A stretch of DNA of 64,000 nucleotides from Agrobacterium larrymoorei (GTDB lineage: Bacteria > Pseudomonadota > Alphaproteobacteria > Rhizobiales > Rhizobiaceae). The position numbers and the translations under genes were made by a program. This document shows, piece by piece, positions 26,074-34,980 of this stretch. How positions within the stretch are numbered: the stretch's first letter is position 1; every line of letters begins with the position of its first letter. The notes under the pieces were generated by a model. It searched no databases. It was not told the DNA's origin and saw only the letters and a program-made list of their open reading frames with translations. The stretch covers positions 434,001-498,000 of the forward strand of contig NZ_CP039692.1 in NCBI RefSeq assembly GCF_005145045.1, in the 5' to 3' direction.

Positions 26074-27887
26074 GCATTCTCCAGAACGACGAGGACATCG
26101 CCAGCTTTAATGTTGCGGCCCGGCCCTGCCCTGAGATCGCGAACGCGACCGGGCGCATGGGCGGTGACGGTGATTTCCATTTTCATGGATTCGATGATGG
26201 CGAGCGTATCTCCGGCGGCAACGGCCTGGCCCTCTTCCACAAGCACTTTCCAGACATTGCCGGGCACGGCGCTTTCCACCCCGAAGCACCCATCCGGGAT
26301 GTCGCCGCCGGGACCGGAATCACTGCTTTCATCGACGATGAACGTGTCCAGACCCTGCTCTTTCCAGCGCTGCCGCTCTGCCTCGAAAGCGGCCTGCTGG
26401 CTGGATTTGAAGGCGCCGATACCGGCGGCGTTACGGGCCAGTTCCGCCTCATAGGCTGCGAATGAAAACTCTCCATCCTCGATACGGATCGGATAGCCAC
26501 CATGGGGAAAGGCCGCCCGCGCTTCCGTCAGCTCATCGTGGCTGACAGGGAAAAAGCGCACCTGATCGAAGAAATCGAGCAGCCAGGGTTTGTCTTTGCC
26601 GAAGACCGAAGTCTGACGCCATGTATTCCACATCTGGATCGTGCGACCGAAAAGCTGGTATCCGCCGGGCCCTTCCATGCCGTAGATACACATATAGGCA
26701 CCACCGATCCCGACCGCGTTTTCCGGCGTCCAGGTGCGTGCCGGATTGTACTTAGTCGTGACAAGCCTGTGACGCGGATCGAGAGGTGTGGCGACCGGTG
26801 CGCCGAGATAGACATCGCCCAACCCCATCACCAGATAGGACGCGTCGAAAATGGTCTGCTTCACAGCCTCCTCGTCGGCGAGACCGTTGATGCGGCGGAT
26901 GAATTCGATATTCGACGGGCACCATGGCGCATTGGGGCGCACCAGTTCCTGATATTTGCGCATGGCAAGCTTAGCATCAGGGTCGTTCCAGGAAAGCGGA
27001 AGCCAGACCGTGCGGCTCGGAACCTTGACCGACTGCACCGAAGGCATGCTGTCTTCGATCTCCGACAACAGACCCAGCAGCCTCGTGCGGGCAAGGCTGG
27101 ATCCGTCATAATGGATTTGCAGGGAGCGGATGCCCGGCGTCAGGTCGATCACGCCCGGAAGTTTCGCCTCCCTGACTGCTTCCATCAGCAAATGGGCGCG
27201 CAGTCGCAGTCCGACATCGAGCTGCATCGATCCGTATTCCACGAGAATATTGTCATCGCCCTGGCGGCGATAGACGACCGGCACGTCCCGTTCCCTGTTT
27301 TCGGCAAGGATTGGAGAACCTGCGACCTCGCCGATCCCGTTCACCACGGGGCCGGCCACAGGATCGTCCTCGCGAGTAACGGCGTGAAAACGAATTTTAT
27401 CCCCCGGCCTGAACTGGCCCATCTTCCATTGCTCATCGGCAGCAATGACCGCAGGGCAAACAAAACCGCCGAGCGAAGGTCCATCCGGTCCGAGGATGAT
27501 CGGCATGTCGCCGGTAAAATCAATCGCGCCTATGGCATAGGCATTGTCATGCAGGTTTGAGGGGTGCAGCCCCGCCTCTCCGCCATCCGTGCGGGCCCAT
27601 TTTGGTGCAGGGCCGATCAGGCGAACACCGGTTCTGGCCGAATTGAAATGAACCTCGTATTCGCTGGAAAAAAGCGTTTCGATATCCTCTTCGAGGAAGA
27701 AATCCGGTGCGCCATGGGGGCCGTAGAGCACCCCCACCGACCAGTCACGAACGAGTTCCGCTGGCTCCTTCGCGGGCTCGATGTCGGTTTGAGGCATTTT
27801 TGCCAGACGCAATACGTGACCGGCGCGAAGAGTGCCGGTGGCATTGCCGCCAAATTGCCCCAGCCCAAATGTGGCGCGGGACCCCAT
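26070..27887 (-). pseudogene. Urea carboxylase, C-terminal half only (truncated by rearrangement)
   Basis: Intact urea carboxylases are about 1,180-1,200 residues. Here only about 605 codons remain: the end of the AHS2/KipA-like domain (starting at GSRATFGLGQFGGNATG), the AHS1/KipI-like domain, a linker, and a C-terminal biotinyl domain with ESMKME (Lys near codon 569). The ATP-dependent biotin carboxylase domain and the first part of AHS2 are missing. Homology stops at about 27885, where the opposite strand begins the body of an RbsB-like protein. The open frame has an ATG at the break by chance. A polypeptide could be made but could not carboxylate biotin. Confidence 0.88.
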
Positions 27888-28788
27888 CGCAACGACCTAC
27901 GGCCTCAACGCCGAGTTTATGCAGCTGTGGTCCGCCGCGCTGAAACAGCACCCCGCCGTAAAGAGCGGCGAAGTCGAGCTTACAGTGTTCGACGGACGCT
28001 ATGACGCGTTAGTGCAGCAGGAACAATTCAACACGATGATCACGCAGAAGTTCGACGCGATTATTTTCGTGCCAATGGACGTGGAAGCCGGTGCCGCCGC
28101 GGTGCAGGCCGCGCATGATGCAGGCATTCCCGTCGTCGGCTCGAATGCTCGCGTAAACTCCGACCTGCTGACCTCCTATGTCGGCTCGAATGACGTGCAG
28201 GCTGGCGAAATGGAAGCCAAGGCCGTTCTAGACAAGATGGGTTGCAAGGGCAACCTCGTCATTCTTGAAGGTCCTATCGGTCAGTCCGGACAGATTCAGC
28301 GCCTTGAAGGCAACCAGAAGGCATTGAAGGCCTGCCCTGACGTCAAGGTTCTGGAAACACAGACGGCAAACTGGTCGCGTGCAGAAGCGCAGACGCTAAT
28401 GGAAAACTGGTTGACATCTCACCCCGGTCAGATCAACGGCGTCATCGGTCAGAACGATGAGATGGCATTGGGCGCAATCGAAGCCATCAAAGCGGCAAAG
28501 CTCAATGTTTCCGATTTTGCCATCGCTGGCGTAGATGGCGTGACCGACGCGATCAATGCCGTCAAAGCTGGCCAGATGGCGTCTATCCTGCAAGACGGCA
28601 GTGCTCAGGCACAGGGCGCGATGGATATCGCCATCAAGGCTGTAAAACCGGACTACAAGCCGGAATCCGGTATCTGGACGCAATATCCGGATATGAAGTG
28701 GAACGACGGCAAGGATAAGACCTATCTCGTTCCGTGGACGGTCGTGACGACCGAGAATGCAGACAAGCTGTTGGAATCGCGCAAGTAA
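27886..28788 (+). pseudogene. RbsB-like sugar-binding protein lacking its N-terminus
   Basis: The 301 codons match a periplasmic binding protein of the ribose/erythritol-type family: IATTYGLNAEFMQLWSAALK at the start of homology, FDAIIFVPMDVEAGAAA, GIPVVGSNARV, LVILEGPIGQSGQIQRLEG and FAIAGVDGVTDAINAVKAG. The signal peptide and first strand are absent; the frame runs back into sequence antisense to urea carboxylase. Without export it cannot serve a transporter, and no permease or ATPase accompanies it. In an intact locus it would have been the binding protein of the dehydrogenase/kinase operon that follows. Confidence 0.82.
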
Positions 28789-28799
28789 AGTCGAATACC

Positions 28800-28818
28800 G
28801 GGGCGGCGGCGCCGCCCC
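28800..28818 (+). terminator. 8-bp perfect intercistronic hairpin after the truncated RbsB-like gene
   Basis: GGGGCGGC at 28800-28807 pairs with GCCGCCCC at 28811-28818, three-base loop. It lies 12 bases after the stop and 27 bases before the SDR start, without a T run. Another instance of a binding-protein gene followed by a hairpin within an operon. Confidence 0.7.
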
Positions 28819-28845
28819 TCTCTCCCATGACGAAGAGTAGAAAAC

Positions 28846-29619
28846 ATGATCGATACAGCTCCACAGATTGACCTCAATTTTCCGCTGACCGGCAAGATCG
28901 CACTTGTAACGGGCGGTGCCTCGGGTATTGGCGCGGCGATTGCCGATGCCTTTGCGAAAAAGGGTGCTACCGTTGCGGTTCTGGATATCAATATCGATGT
29001 TGCGAAACTGAAGGCTGACTCACTCGGCAATGGTTCCAAGCCATTTGCCTGTGACGTTTCGAATGTCGCCTCAGTCAACACAGCGGTAGCTGATGTACTG
29101 ACCGCGTTCGGGCACATTGATATCGCAGTGAACTCCGCGGGCGTGGTTTATCTGGCACCGGCAGAAGATATTTCGCTGGATGACTGGGACAAGACGATCA
29201 ACATCAATCTAAAGGGTAGCTTTCTCGTCACCCAGGCTGTTGGACGCGCTATGATCGCTGCGGGCAAAGGCGGAAAGATCATCAATATGGCTTCGCAGGC
29301 TGGCACCGTGGCAATTGAAGAACACGTCGCTTACTGCGCATCGAAATTCGGCGTTATCGGCATGTCGAAAACCTTTGCCGCCGAATGGGGCAAGCAGGGG
29401 ATTTGCGTCAACACTCTTTCGCCAACCATTGTGCTGACTGAACTCGGCAAGAAAGCTTGGGCTGGAGAAAAGGGTGAGGCCGCGAAAAAGAGAATACCAA
29501 ACGGGCGGTTTGCCTATCCCGAAGAGATCGCCGCCGCCGCCGTATTTCTGGCATCTGATGGCGCGAACATGATTAACGGAGCCGATTTGCTGATAGATGG
29601 CGGTTACACCATCCTTTGA
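28846..29619 (+). CDS. SDR-family polyol/sugar dehydrogenase
   Basis: Classical short-chain dehydrogenase of 257 residues: NAD(P) motif TGGASGIG (22-29), NSAGV (96-100), Asn121, Ser150, Tyr163 and Lys167 of the YxxxK pair (AYCASK). Closest in feel to threitol/iditol/glucitol dehydrogenases of rhizobial polyol operons. It begins 57 bases after the truncated binding protein and is followed 31 bases later by dhaK. The likely role is to oxidise a polyol to a ketose that DhaK/DhaL then phosphorylates; the polyol identity is inference. Confidence 0.85.
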   Translation: MIDTAPQIDLNFPLTGKIALVTGGASGIGAAIADAFAKKGATVAVLDINIDVAKLKADSLGNGSKPFACDVSNVASVNTAVADVLTAFGHIDIAVNSAGVVYLAPAEDISLDDWDKTININLKGSFLVTQAVGRAMIAAGKGGKIINMASQAGTVAIEEHVAYCASKFGVIGMSKTFAAEWGKQGICVNTLSPTIVLTELGKKAWAGEKGEAAKKRIPNGRFAYPEEIAAAAVFLASDGANMINGADLLIDGGYTIL

Positions 29620-29650
29620 ACGGGCTCGCCTTGGAATTTAAGGAGATATT

Positions 29651-30643
29651 ATGCAGCGATTTATCAATGATCCGGATCAGGTTGTAGAAGACACTGTCAA
29701 AGGCTTCGTAAAGGCACATTCGGATATTCTTCGTTTGGCAGATAACCCACGTGTGGTCGTCGCCAAAAACGCCCCGGTTGCTGGCAAGGTTGGCGTAATC
29801 ACGGGCGGTGGCTCGGGTCACGAGCCCGGCTTCATGGGATATACCGGTCACAACATGTTGGACGCGGTTGCTATTGGAGAACTTTTCTCCTCTCCCACGG
29901 CCAAAAGCTTTCATGATGCGATGAAGGAAGTCGATGGCGGCGCAGGCGTTGTCTGCCTTTACGGCAATTATGCTGGCGACAATATGAACGTAAAAATGGC
30001 GATTAAACTCGCCGCCAAAGACGGCATTGAGGTTGCCACCGTTGTAGCAAATGATGACGTATGCTCCGCGCCTGCAAACGAGCGTGAAAAACGCCGCGGC
30101 GTAGCTGGCGAGATATTCATGTGGAAGATCGGCAGCGCCAAAGCTTCAGCAGGCGGAAGCCTTGAGGAGGTCAGAGCTGCTGCTCAGAAGGCCATAGATA
30201 GTTGCCGATCAATAGGCATCGGCCTTGGTCCCTGCACTCTGCCAGCAGTTGGGCATCCGAATTTTCAAATCGAGCCTGGCACCATGGAAGTCGGAATTGG
30301 CCATCACGGGGAACCTGGTGTCCGGGTCGAACCGCTTAAGACGGCTGCCGAAATCGCCAAGGACATGAGCAAGATCGTTCTGGATGACCATAATCTGCCG
30401 GCGGGAACTGAGGTTGCCGTCTTGGTATCGGGCCTTGGCGCAACGCCTCTGAATGAGCTCTATATTCTCAACGACACGATTGAATCGGAAGTCACCGGTC
30501 GCGGTCTGAGTGTCTACAAAACATATGTCGGCAACTATTTCACGTCGTTGGAAATGGTTGGGGCGACGCTGACCGTCTTTGCGCTCGATGACGAAATGAA
30601 AGCGCTTCTCGACATCGAAGCCAATTGCACCATGAAGCTCTAA
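29651..30643 (+). CDS. dhaK: Dihydroxyacetone kinase subunit DhaK (ketose kinase)
   Basis: Substrate-binding subunit, 330 residues. The covalent substrate His is His219 (GHHGEPG) and the catalytic-base Asp is Asp110 (NYAGDNMN); the spacing of 109 equals that of E. coli DhaK Asp109/His218. GGGSGHEPG and RGVAGEIFMWK motifs are also present. AAGGAG five bases before the ATG is strong. It pairs with DhaL 12 bases downstream. No DhaM phosphotransfer subunit is present, so an ATP-dependent kinase is more likely. Given the neighbouring SDR, erythrulose or another short ketose is a plausible substrate. Confidence 0.92.
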   Translation: MQRFINDPDQVVEDTVKGFVKAHSDILRLADNPRVVVAKNAPVAGKVGVITGGGSGHEPGFMGYTGHNMLDAVAIGELFSSPTAKSFHDAMKEVDGGAGVVCLYGNYAGDNMNVKMAIKLAAKDGIEVATVVANDDVCSAPANEREKRRGVAGEIFMWKIGSAKASAGGSLEEVRAAAQKAIDSCRSIGIGLGPCTLPAVGHPNFQIEPGTMEVGIGHHGEPGVRVEPLKTAAEIAKDMSKIVLDDHNLPAGTEVAVLVSGLGATPLNELYILNDTIESEVTGRGLSVYKTYVGNYFTSLEMVGATLTVFALDDEMKALLDIEANCTMKL

Positions 30644-30655
30644 GGAACGGCAACC

Positions 30656-31300
30656 ATGCAAACATTCAAGAACGGCTCCGCCGCGCCAATCGTCCTGTCT
30701 ATTGCCGAACGCATCATCGAAAATCGCGCCTACCTCAGTGAGATCGATGGCAAGATCGGCGATGGCGACCATGGGGTAAACATGGCCAAGGGTTTCAACA
30801 CGGCCGCGGAACGCTTGAAGGGCGAAGACAAGACGCTAGGTGAAGCCTTCGAAGTCCTCGGCTCCGTGCTGATGACCGAAATAGGCGGCTCGATGGGCCC
30901 GCTTTACGGCGTCATGTTCACGGAGTTTTCTGAAAAGCTCGACGGTTGCCACAATATCGACGCGGCCACGTTCAGCGCCATGCTGCATGCAGGACTGGAA
31001 GGCATTCAGTCCATCGGTTCTGCAAAGGTTGGCGACAAGACGCTCATAGATGCCCTGGTGCCAGCCATCGAAGCTTTTGACACCGCTATCGCATTGGGAG
31101 AAACGTTTGAGAGCGGACTAGATAAGCTCGTTATCGCGGCTGAAAAGGGTCGGGATTCAACAATTGATCTGGTGGCCAAGATAGGACGTTCCAGCCGCCT
31201 TGGCGAACGCTCACTGGGTGTCCTCGACGCTGGCGCAACGTCCTGCGCCATCATTCTAAAGGAACTTTCTACCTCCGCGAAGACTCGCCTTAAGGGATAA
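30656..31300 (+). CDS. dhaL: Dihydroxyacetone kinase subunit DhaL
   Basis: Nucleotide-binding subunit, 214 residues. The metal-binding Asp cluster is IDGKIGDGDHGVNMAKG (around 29-45), with the GSMGPLYG and GDKTLIDALVPA segments and the helical C-terminus ending in SLGVLDAGATS. It transfers phosphate from ATP to the ketose on DhaK. The start follows dhaK by 12 bases with AAGGAA upstream. The regulator-kinase fusion follows after 78 bases. Confidence 0.92.
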   Translation: MQTFKNGSAAPIVLSIAERIIENRAYLSEIDGKIGDGDHGVNMAKGFNTAAERLKGEDKTLGEAFEVLGSVLMTEIGGSMGPLYGVMFTEFSEKLDGCHNIDAATFSAMLHAGLEGIQSIGSAKVGDKTLIDALVPAIEAFDTAIALGETFESGLDKLVIAAEKGRDSTIDLVAKIGRSSRLGERSLGVLDAGATSCAIILKELSTSAKTRLKG

Positions 31301-31378
31301 ATGCAATGCTTTGAGGCCGTTGCAGAACGCTGGAATTACGTCCATTGTCGTGCCTGAAAAGGGAGACATCGCGGAGAA

Positions 31379-33478
31379 ATGACGACAAAACTATCGCAAC
31401 AACGCAAGAATGGAGCGGGTAAGGCAAATCTGTCGGAAACATTTGACGCGATGCCGTTGCGTTATGGCGATGACCCCTATGTCTGGGCGTGCTGGCTTTA
31501 TTACGAAGACGGCATGACGCAAGGGGAGATTGCCGATGCGATGGGCATCTCCCGTGCAACGGTGAACAGCTACCTCGCAGAGGCGCGTGAAAGAGGCATC
31601 GTCAACATTTCTATAGAGCCCGCGCGTCTCGCCTCACTAAAGGTAGCGGAGGAATTGAAGCACCATTTCGGCCTTGTCGATTGCCTCGTGGTGCCGAGCG
31701 ACGACAGTTTCCGCCCCCTGATAGAGAGACTTGGTGTGGCGGGTGCCCAGGCTCTTCAACGACTGCTGAAATCCGGTGACACACTTGCCGTGTCCTGGGG
31801 GCGAACGGTACTTGCAGTCGGTGAGCAAGCGTTTTCACCCGTGCTACAGGACGTCACCGTCGTTCAGGCAACCGGCGGAACGCAGGCAAGTTTTACCTAC
31901 ACGCCGGAGCTTTGTGCATCTTCCATTGCCGAGGCTGTCGGCGGAAAACTGATCAACATCTCCGCACCCGCCATCGTCTCGACCGCCGAGGTTCGCGATA
32001 TTCTCATGAGCGAGACGTTGATCGAAGGACAATTTCAGACATTAGCGAGGGCAACGAAAGCTCTCTTCGGCATCTCCTCACTACGCCCGAACTCGACCAT
32101 CCATACCAGCGGTTTTTTTGAGTCCGTGTCCCTCAAGGACTATCTAACGAGAAACGCAGTCGGCGTCGTTGCCGGTCGTTTCATCGATGGGCACGGTCGC
32201 CCTATTTCCGGTCCACTGGATGACCGGACAATTGGCATTTCACTGGAGATGCTGAAGAATATCGATTTGCGCATTGCCGTTGCCGGTGGCTTCGACAAAG
32301 TTCCTGCAATCCTCGCCGCTCTTCGCGGTAGCTACGTCAACGTGCTTGTCACCGACGCAGCAACAGCACGCGGAATTCTCAAAGCTGATGGCGCTCCCGA
32401 CATTGATCAGAAGGTGTCACATCGCGCGAAGACAGACAGTACCCTACTCCCGGCACCCGCGAACCAACGGATATACACCAAGAAATTTTTGAACAATCCC
32501 GACAGTGCCGTGGAGGAGATGCTGGATGGCATCACCAAGGCACATGCACGCTATCTCCACGCAATTGATAAATCACGGCGCGCCCTCGTCGCCTGCCATG
32601 GGCCAAGACCCGGCAAAGTCGGCCTCGTTATTGGCGGTGGCGCGGGCCATGAACCGGGTTTTTACGGCTATGTCGGCAAGGGACTAGCCGATGCAGTTGC
32701 AATCGGAAACGTCTTTTCGTCACCCCCACCCGGTCCTATTTTAAGATGCACGGAAGCAGCATCGGGTGGAGAGGGCGTGCTGTTCGTATATGGCAATTAT
32801 GCGGGTGACGTCATGAATTTCGAAATGGCCGCCGAGATGGCAGAAGCCAAGGGAATTCCGGTACGGACGGTGTTGACAACAGACGATATCGCTTCGTCAC
32901 CGATAGAGGACCGTGAGGGTCGCCGTGGAGTGGCCGGTAACCTGTTCATCTTCAAAATAGCGGGTGCTGCCTGCGACTTGGGTTTTCCCCTTGCGCGCTG
33001 CGAGGCAATTACCCGTAAGGCCAATGATCGCACTTACACGGTCGGAGTCGCATTGGAACCTTGCTCGATGCCCCAGACACGTCGCTATAACTTCGGCATA
33101 GGGCCTGAAGATATAGAGTTCGGAATGGGCATTCATGGCGAACCCGGTGTCGCCCGCGAGAAAATGAGCACCGCCGATACCATCGTCGACAAGGTCCTCA
33201 ACCGTATTTTTTCAGAGATGAAGCCTGCGGCGGGAGGCCGAGTTGCTGTCTTGGTCAACTCCTTTGGCAGCACGCCGATGATGGAACTGTACATTCTGTT
33301 CAGGCGTGTCGAACAACGGTTGTCTGCAAAAGGCATTATCATCACTGCTAGCTGGGTTGGACACTATTGCACTTCCCTCGACATGGTCGGCGCTTCGATA
33401 TCGATCTTGGATCTCGATGATGAATTAAGCTCGCTTCTGGCGCACCCGTGCGACAGTCTGCTGTTGAAGGTTACTTAA
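31379..33478 (+). CDS. SorC-family regulator fused to a complete DhaK domain
   Basis: A 699-residue two-part protein. Residues 30-335 form a SorC/DeoR-type transcription factor: an HTH with MTQGEIADAMGISRATVNSY (46-65) and an effector-binding domain with SWGRTVLAVGE, TGGTQASF and DDRTIGISLEMLKNI. After a linker of about 30 residues, 365-699 form a DhaK domain with GGGAGHEPG, catalytic Asp477 (NYAGDVMN) and covalent His586 (GIHGEPG), 109 apart as in E. coli DhaK, so the kinase part is not visibly decayed. It sits between two DhaL genes and has its own partner 46 bases downstream. It likely senses its substrate through one or both domains. Whether it is enzyme, sensor or both is open. Confidence 0.88.
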   Translation: MTTKLSQQRKNGAGKANLSETFDAMPLRYGDDPYVWACWLYYEDGMTQGEIADAMGISRATVNSYLAEARERGIVNISIEPARLASLKVAEELKHHFGLVDCLVVPSDDSFRPLIERLGVAGAQALQRLLKSGDTLAVSWGRTVLAVGEQAFSPVLQDVTVVQATGGTQASFTYTPELCASSIAEAVGGKLINISAPAIVSTAEVRDILMSETLIEGQFQTLARATKALFGISSLRPNSTIHTSGFFESVSLKDYLTRNAVGVVAGRFIDGHGRPISGPLDDRTIGISLEMLKNIDLRIAVAGGFDKVPAILAALRGSYVNVLVTDAATARGILKADGAPDIDQKVSHRAKTDSTLLPAPANQRIYTKKFLNNPDSAVEEMLDGITKAHARYLHAIDKSRRALVACHGPRPGKVGLVIGGGAGHEPGFYGYVGKGLADAVAIGNVFSSPPPGPILRCTEAASGGEGVLFVYGNYAGDVMNFEMAAEMAEAKGIPVRTVLTTDDIASSPIEDREGRRGVAGNLFIFKIAGAACDLGFPLARCEAITRKANDRTYTVGVALEPCSMPQTRRYNFGIGPEDIEFGMGIHGEPGVAREKMSTADTIVDKVLNRIFSEMKPAAGGRVAVLVNSFGSTPMMELYILFRRVEQRLSAKGIIITASWVGHYCTSLDMVGASISILDLDDELSSLLAHPCDSLLLKVT

Positions 33479-33524
33479 GTATCTATGATTGGCGACTACG
33501 TTCGACCGATCGACGGAGGATATG

Positions 33525-34184
33525 ATGTCTGTGTCTACCGCTCGAGTTCTTACCCATATGTTCAGCGAAATTTCGAAAGCAATCGACGCCGAGAAAGATC
33601 GCCTGACGGCTTTGGATGGAGCGATAGGTGACGCCGATCACGGTATCACTATGTCTTTAGGATTTAATGCAGTTACGACCCAACTTTCCAGCACAGACCT
33701 GGATACGGTGACGGCCTCAGAAGTGTTTACGATTGCAGCAACCACTTTTCTCAATGCTGTTGGCGCTTCCACTGGCCCGCTTTACGCAAGTGCTTTTCTA
33801 AACGTTGCTCAAGTATTTAAAAAACACCGCACTCTATCTATCGCCTGCCAAGTAGAAATGATTGAAGCGATAGCAGCAGGCATTCGGGCACGCGGAAAAG
33901 GAGAGCTCGGTGACAAGACAATGCTCGACGCATGGATTCCTGCCGCAGAAGCCGCAAAGCAAGCACAACTCCAAGGCGCAAACGCCGCCGACTTATGGAC
34001 ACGCATGACAGAGGCAGCGGACCGTGGAGCATATGCAACGCGTTCAATGGTTGCCGCGCGAGGAAGAGCGTTGAGGCTTGGGGAAAGAGCGCTAGGTCAT
34101 ATCGATCCAGGGGCAGCCTCAGCGGTGATTATTCTACGAGCGATGATGGAAAGCCTTTCTTGGACCGCTTTCGCTAGTGAATGA
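33525..34184 (+). CDS. Dihydroxyacetone kinase subunit DhaL, second copy
   Basis: A 219-residue DhaL with the Asp cluster LDGAIGDADHGITMSLG, GASTGPLYA and GDKTMLDAWIPA. GGAGG precedes two adjacent ATGs; the second (33525) has the better spacing. It follows the regulator-DhaK fusion by 46 bases and is its natural partner. The last residues (ESLSWTAFASE) depart from the usual end, and the stop abuts the IS630 remnant, so the C-terminus may have been altered by the insertion. Codon use looks somewhat less GC-biased than in the first DhaL. Confidence 0.85.
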   Translation: MSVSTARVLTHMFSEISKAIDAEKDRLTALDGAIGDADHGITMSLGFNAVTTQLSSTDLDTVTASEVFTIAATTFLNAVGASTGPLYASAFLNVAQVFKKHRTLSIACQVEMIEAIAAGIRARGKGELGDKTMLDAWIPAAEAAKQAQLQGANAADLWTRMTEAADRGAYATRSMVAARGRALRLGERALGHIDPGAASAVIILRAMMESLSWTAFASE

Positions 34185-34510
34185 ACGGTATTGCTTTTAC
34201 GGCATGGATTCAACAAAGTCTTATACCGACTATGCAAAGGGACGATGTCGTCATCCTCGACAATCTGGGAAGCCATAAGAGAAAGCTCGCACGCAATACA
34301 ATCCGCAATGCCGCGGCTCATCTCTTCTTCTTACCGCCTTATAAACCGGACCTTAATCCCATTAAAATGGTGTTTGCAAAGCTCAAGACACTCGTCAGAA
34401 AGTCTGACGAGCGAACCGTCGAAACACATGGAGTCGTACTGGAAAGCTTCTAAAAGCTTTGAGCCCGCAGGAGTGCCCAAACTATCCCAGACACAGGGTG
34501 TGGTTGAGTG
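34181..34510 (+). mobile_element. IS630-family transposase remnant
   Basis: The C-terminal part of an IS630-type DDE transposase: INGxAFTAW-like start, DDVVILDNLGSHK with the second catalytic Asp, HLFFLPPYKPDLNPI with the region before the third acidic residue (usual NPIE is NPIK here), then FAKLKTLVRK. The frame ends at a TAA near 34451, and the tail SPQECPNY resumes in another frame at 34462, showing a frameshift. The N-terminal half, the first catalytic Asp and the left end are missing. It is dead and marks a boundary between the kinase block and the organosulfur island. Confidence 0.8.
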
Positions 34511-34550
34511 AAAATCTCACAGATTCTGGGGTCATGGCAGGGAGTGCCTG

Positions 34551-34874
34551 CTACTGGATGACAGCAGTACCGGTGTGCGGCAGGGTGATGATGGCCTGAA
34601 ACTCATCCGTCCAGGTAATGCCGACTAGCCGGGTGTTCCGGCCTTCGGAGCGAGCTCGAATGGGCGGCACATTGCCGCCATGGCGGAAAGACCATTCCAG
34701 CGTATGGTTGAAGTGGCTTTGCCTGATGGCGCGATCCGGAGAGTCGATGATGGATTTCAAGGCAACGCCCACATCGGCAAATGTCTTTTCCAGATAGCCC
34801 AATTGAGCCGCCAGACCAACGGGCGTGGGAACGGGGCAGCGCGTGTACCAGATTTCGGAAAGTGGCGTTGTCAT
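34551..34874 (-). pseudogene. Truncated DszB-like desulfinase (N-terminal third)
   Basis: The 107 codons align closely with the first third of the intact protein at 52813-53868: IWYTRCPVPTPVGLAAQLGY, IRQSHFNHTLEWSFRHGGN and RLVGITWTDEFQAIITLP. The Cys, His and Arg equivalent to DszB Cys27, His60 and Arg70 are present, but the sequence ends at HTGTAVIQ-stop next to the IS630 remnant, losing about 240 residues. It follows the dppA-like gene at 34981-36585 on the same strand. The truncation is probably the result of transposition and deletion. Confidence 0.78.
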
Positions 34875-34939
34875 CACATGTCCTCGATTTCGAGTACAAA
34901 AGGGAAGCACGATAGGCGTTGGAAAATTCAGGCCAAGGC

Positions 34940-34966
34940 GACCCACCGCCCTGAAGACAGTGGGTC
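34940..34966 (-). terminator. 7-bp hairpin after the first dppA-like gene
   Basis: GACCCAC at 34940-34946 pairs with GTGGGTC at 34960-34966. It lies just after the binding-protein stop (34981) and before the truncated DszB-like gene (start 34874). There is no T run on the transcribed strand, so it is probably a stability element. Confidence 0.5.
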
Positions 34967-34980
34967 TTTTGGGAGATGGG

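Noticed and set aside
26502..27560. A 352-codon open frame on the plus strand
   Set aside because: Antisense to the urea carboxylase remnant, which has recognisable AHS domains in this stretch.
27832..27885. The ATG at 27832 as the real start of the RbsB-like protein
   Set aside because: The first 18 codons are antisense to urea carboxylase and resemble no signal peptide; homology begins only at about 27886.
34191..34511. A 106-codon frame overlapping the transposase remnant
   Set aside because: It is a shifted frame of the IS630 sequence; the transposase motifs are in the frame starting at 34181.
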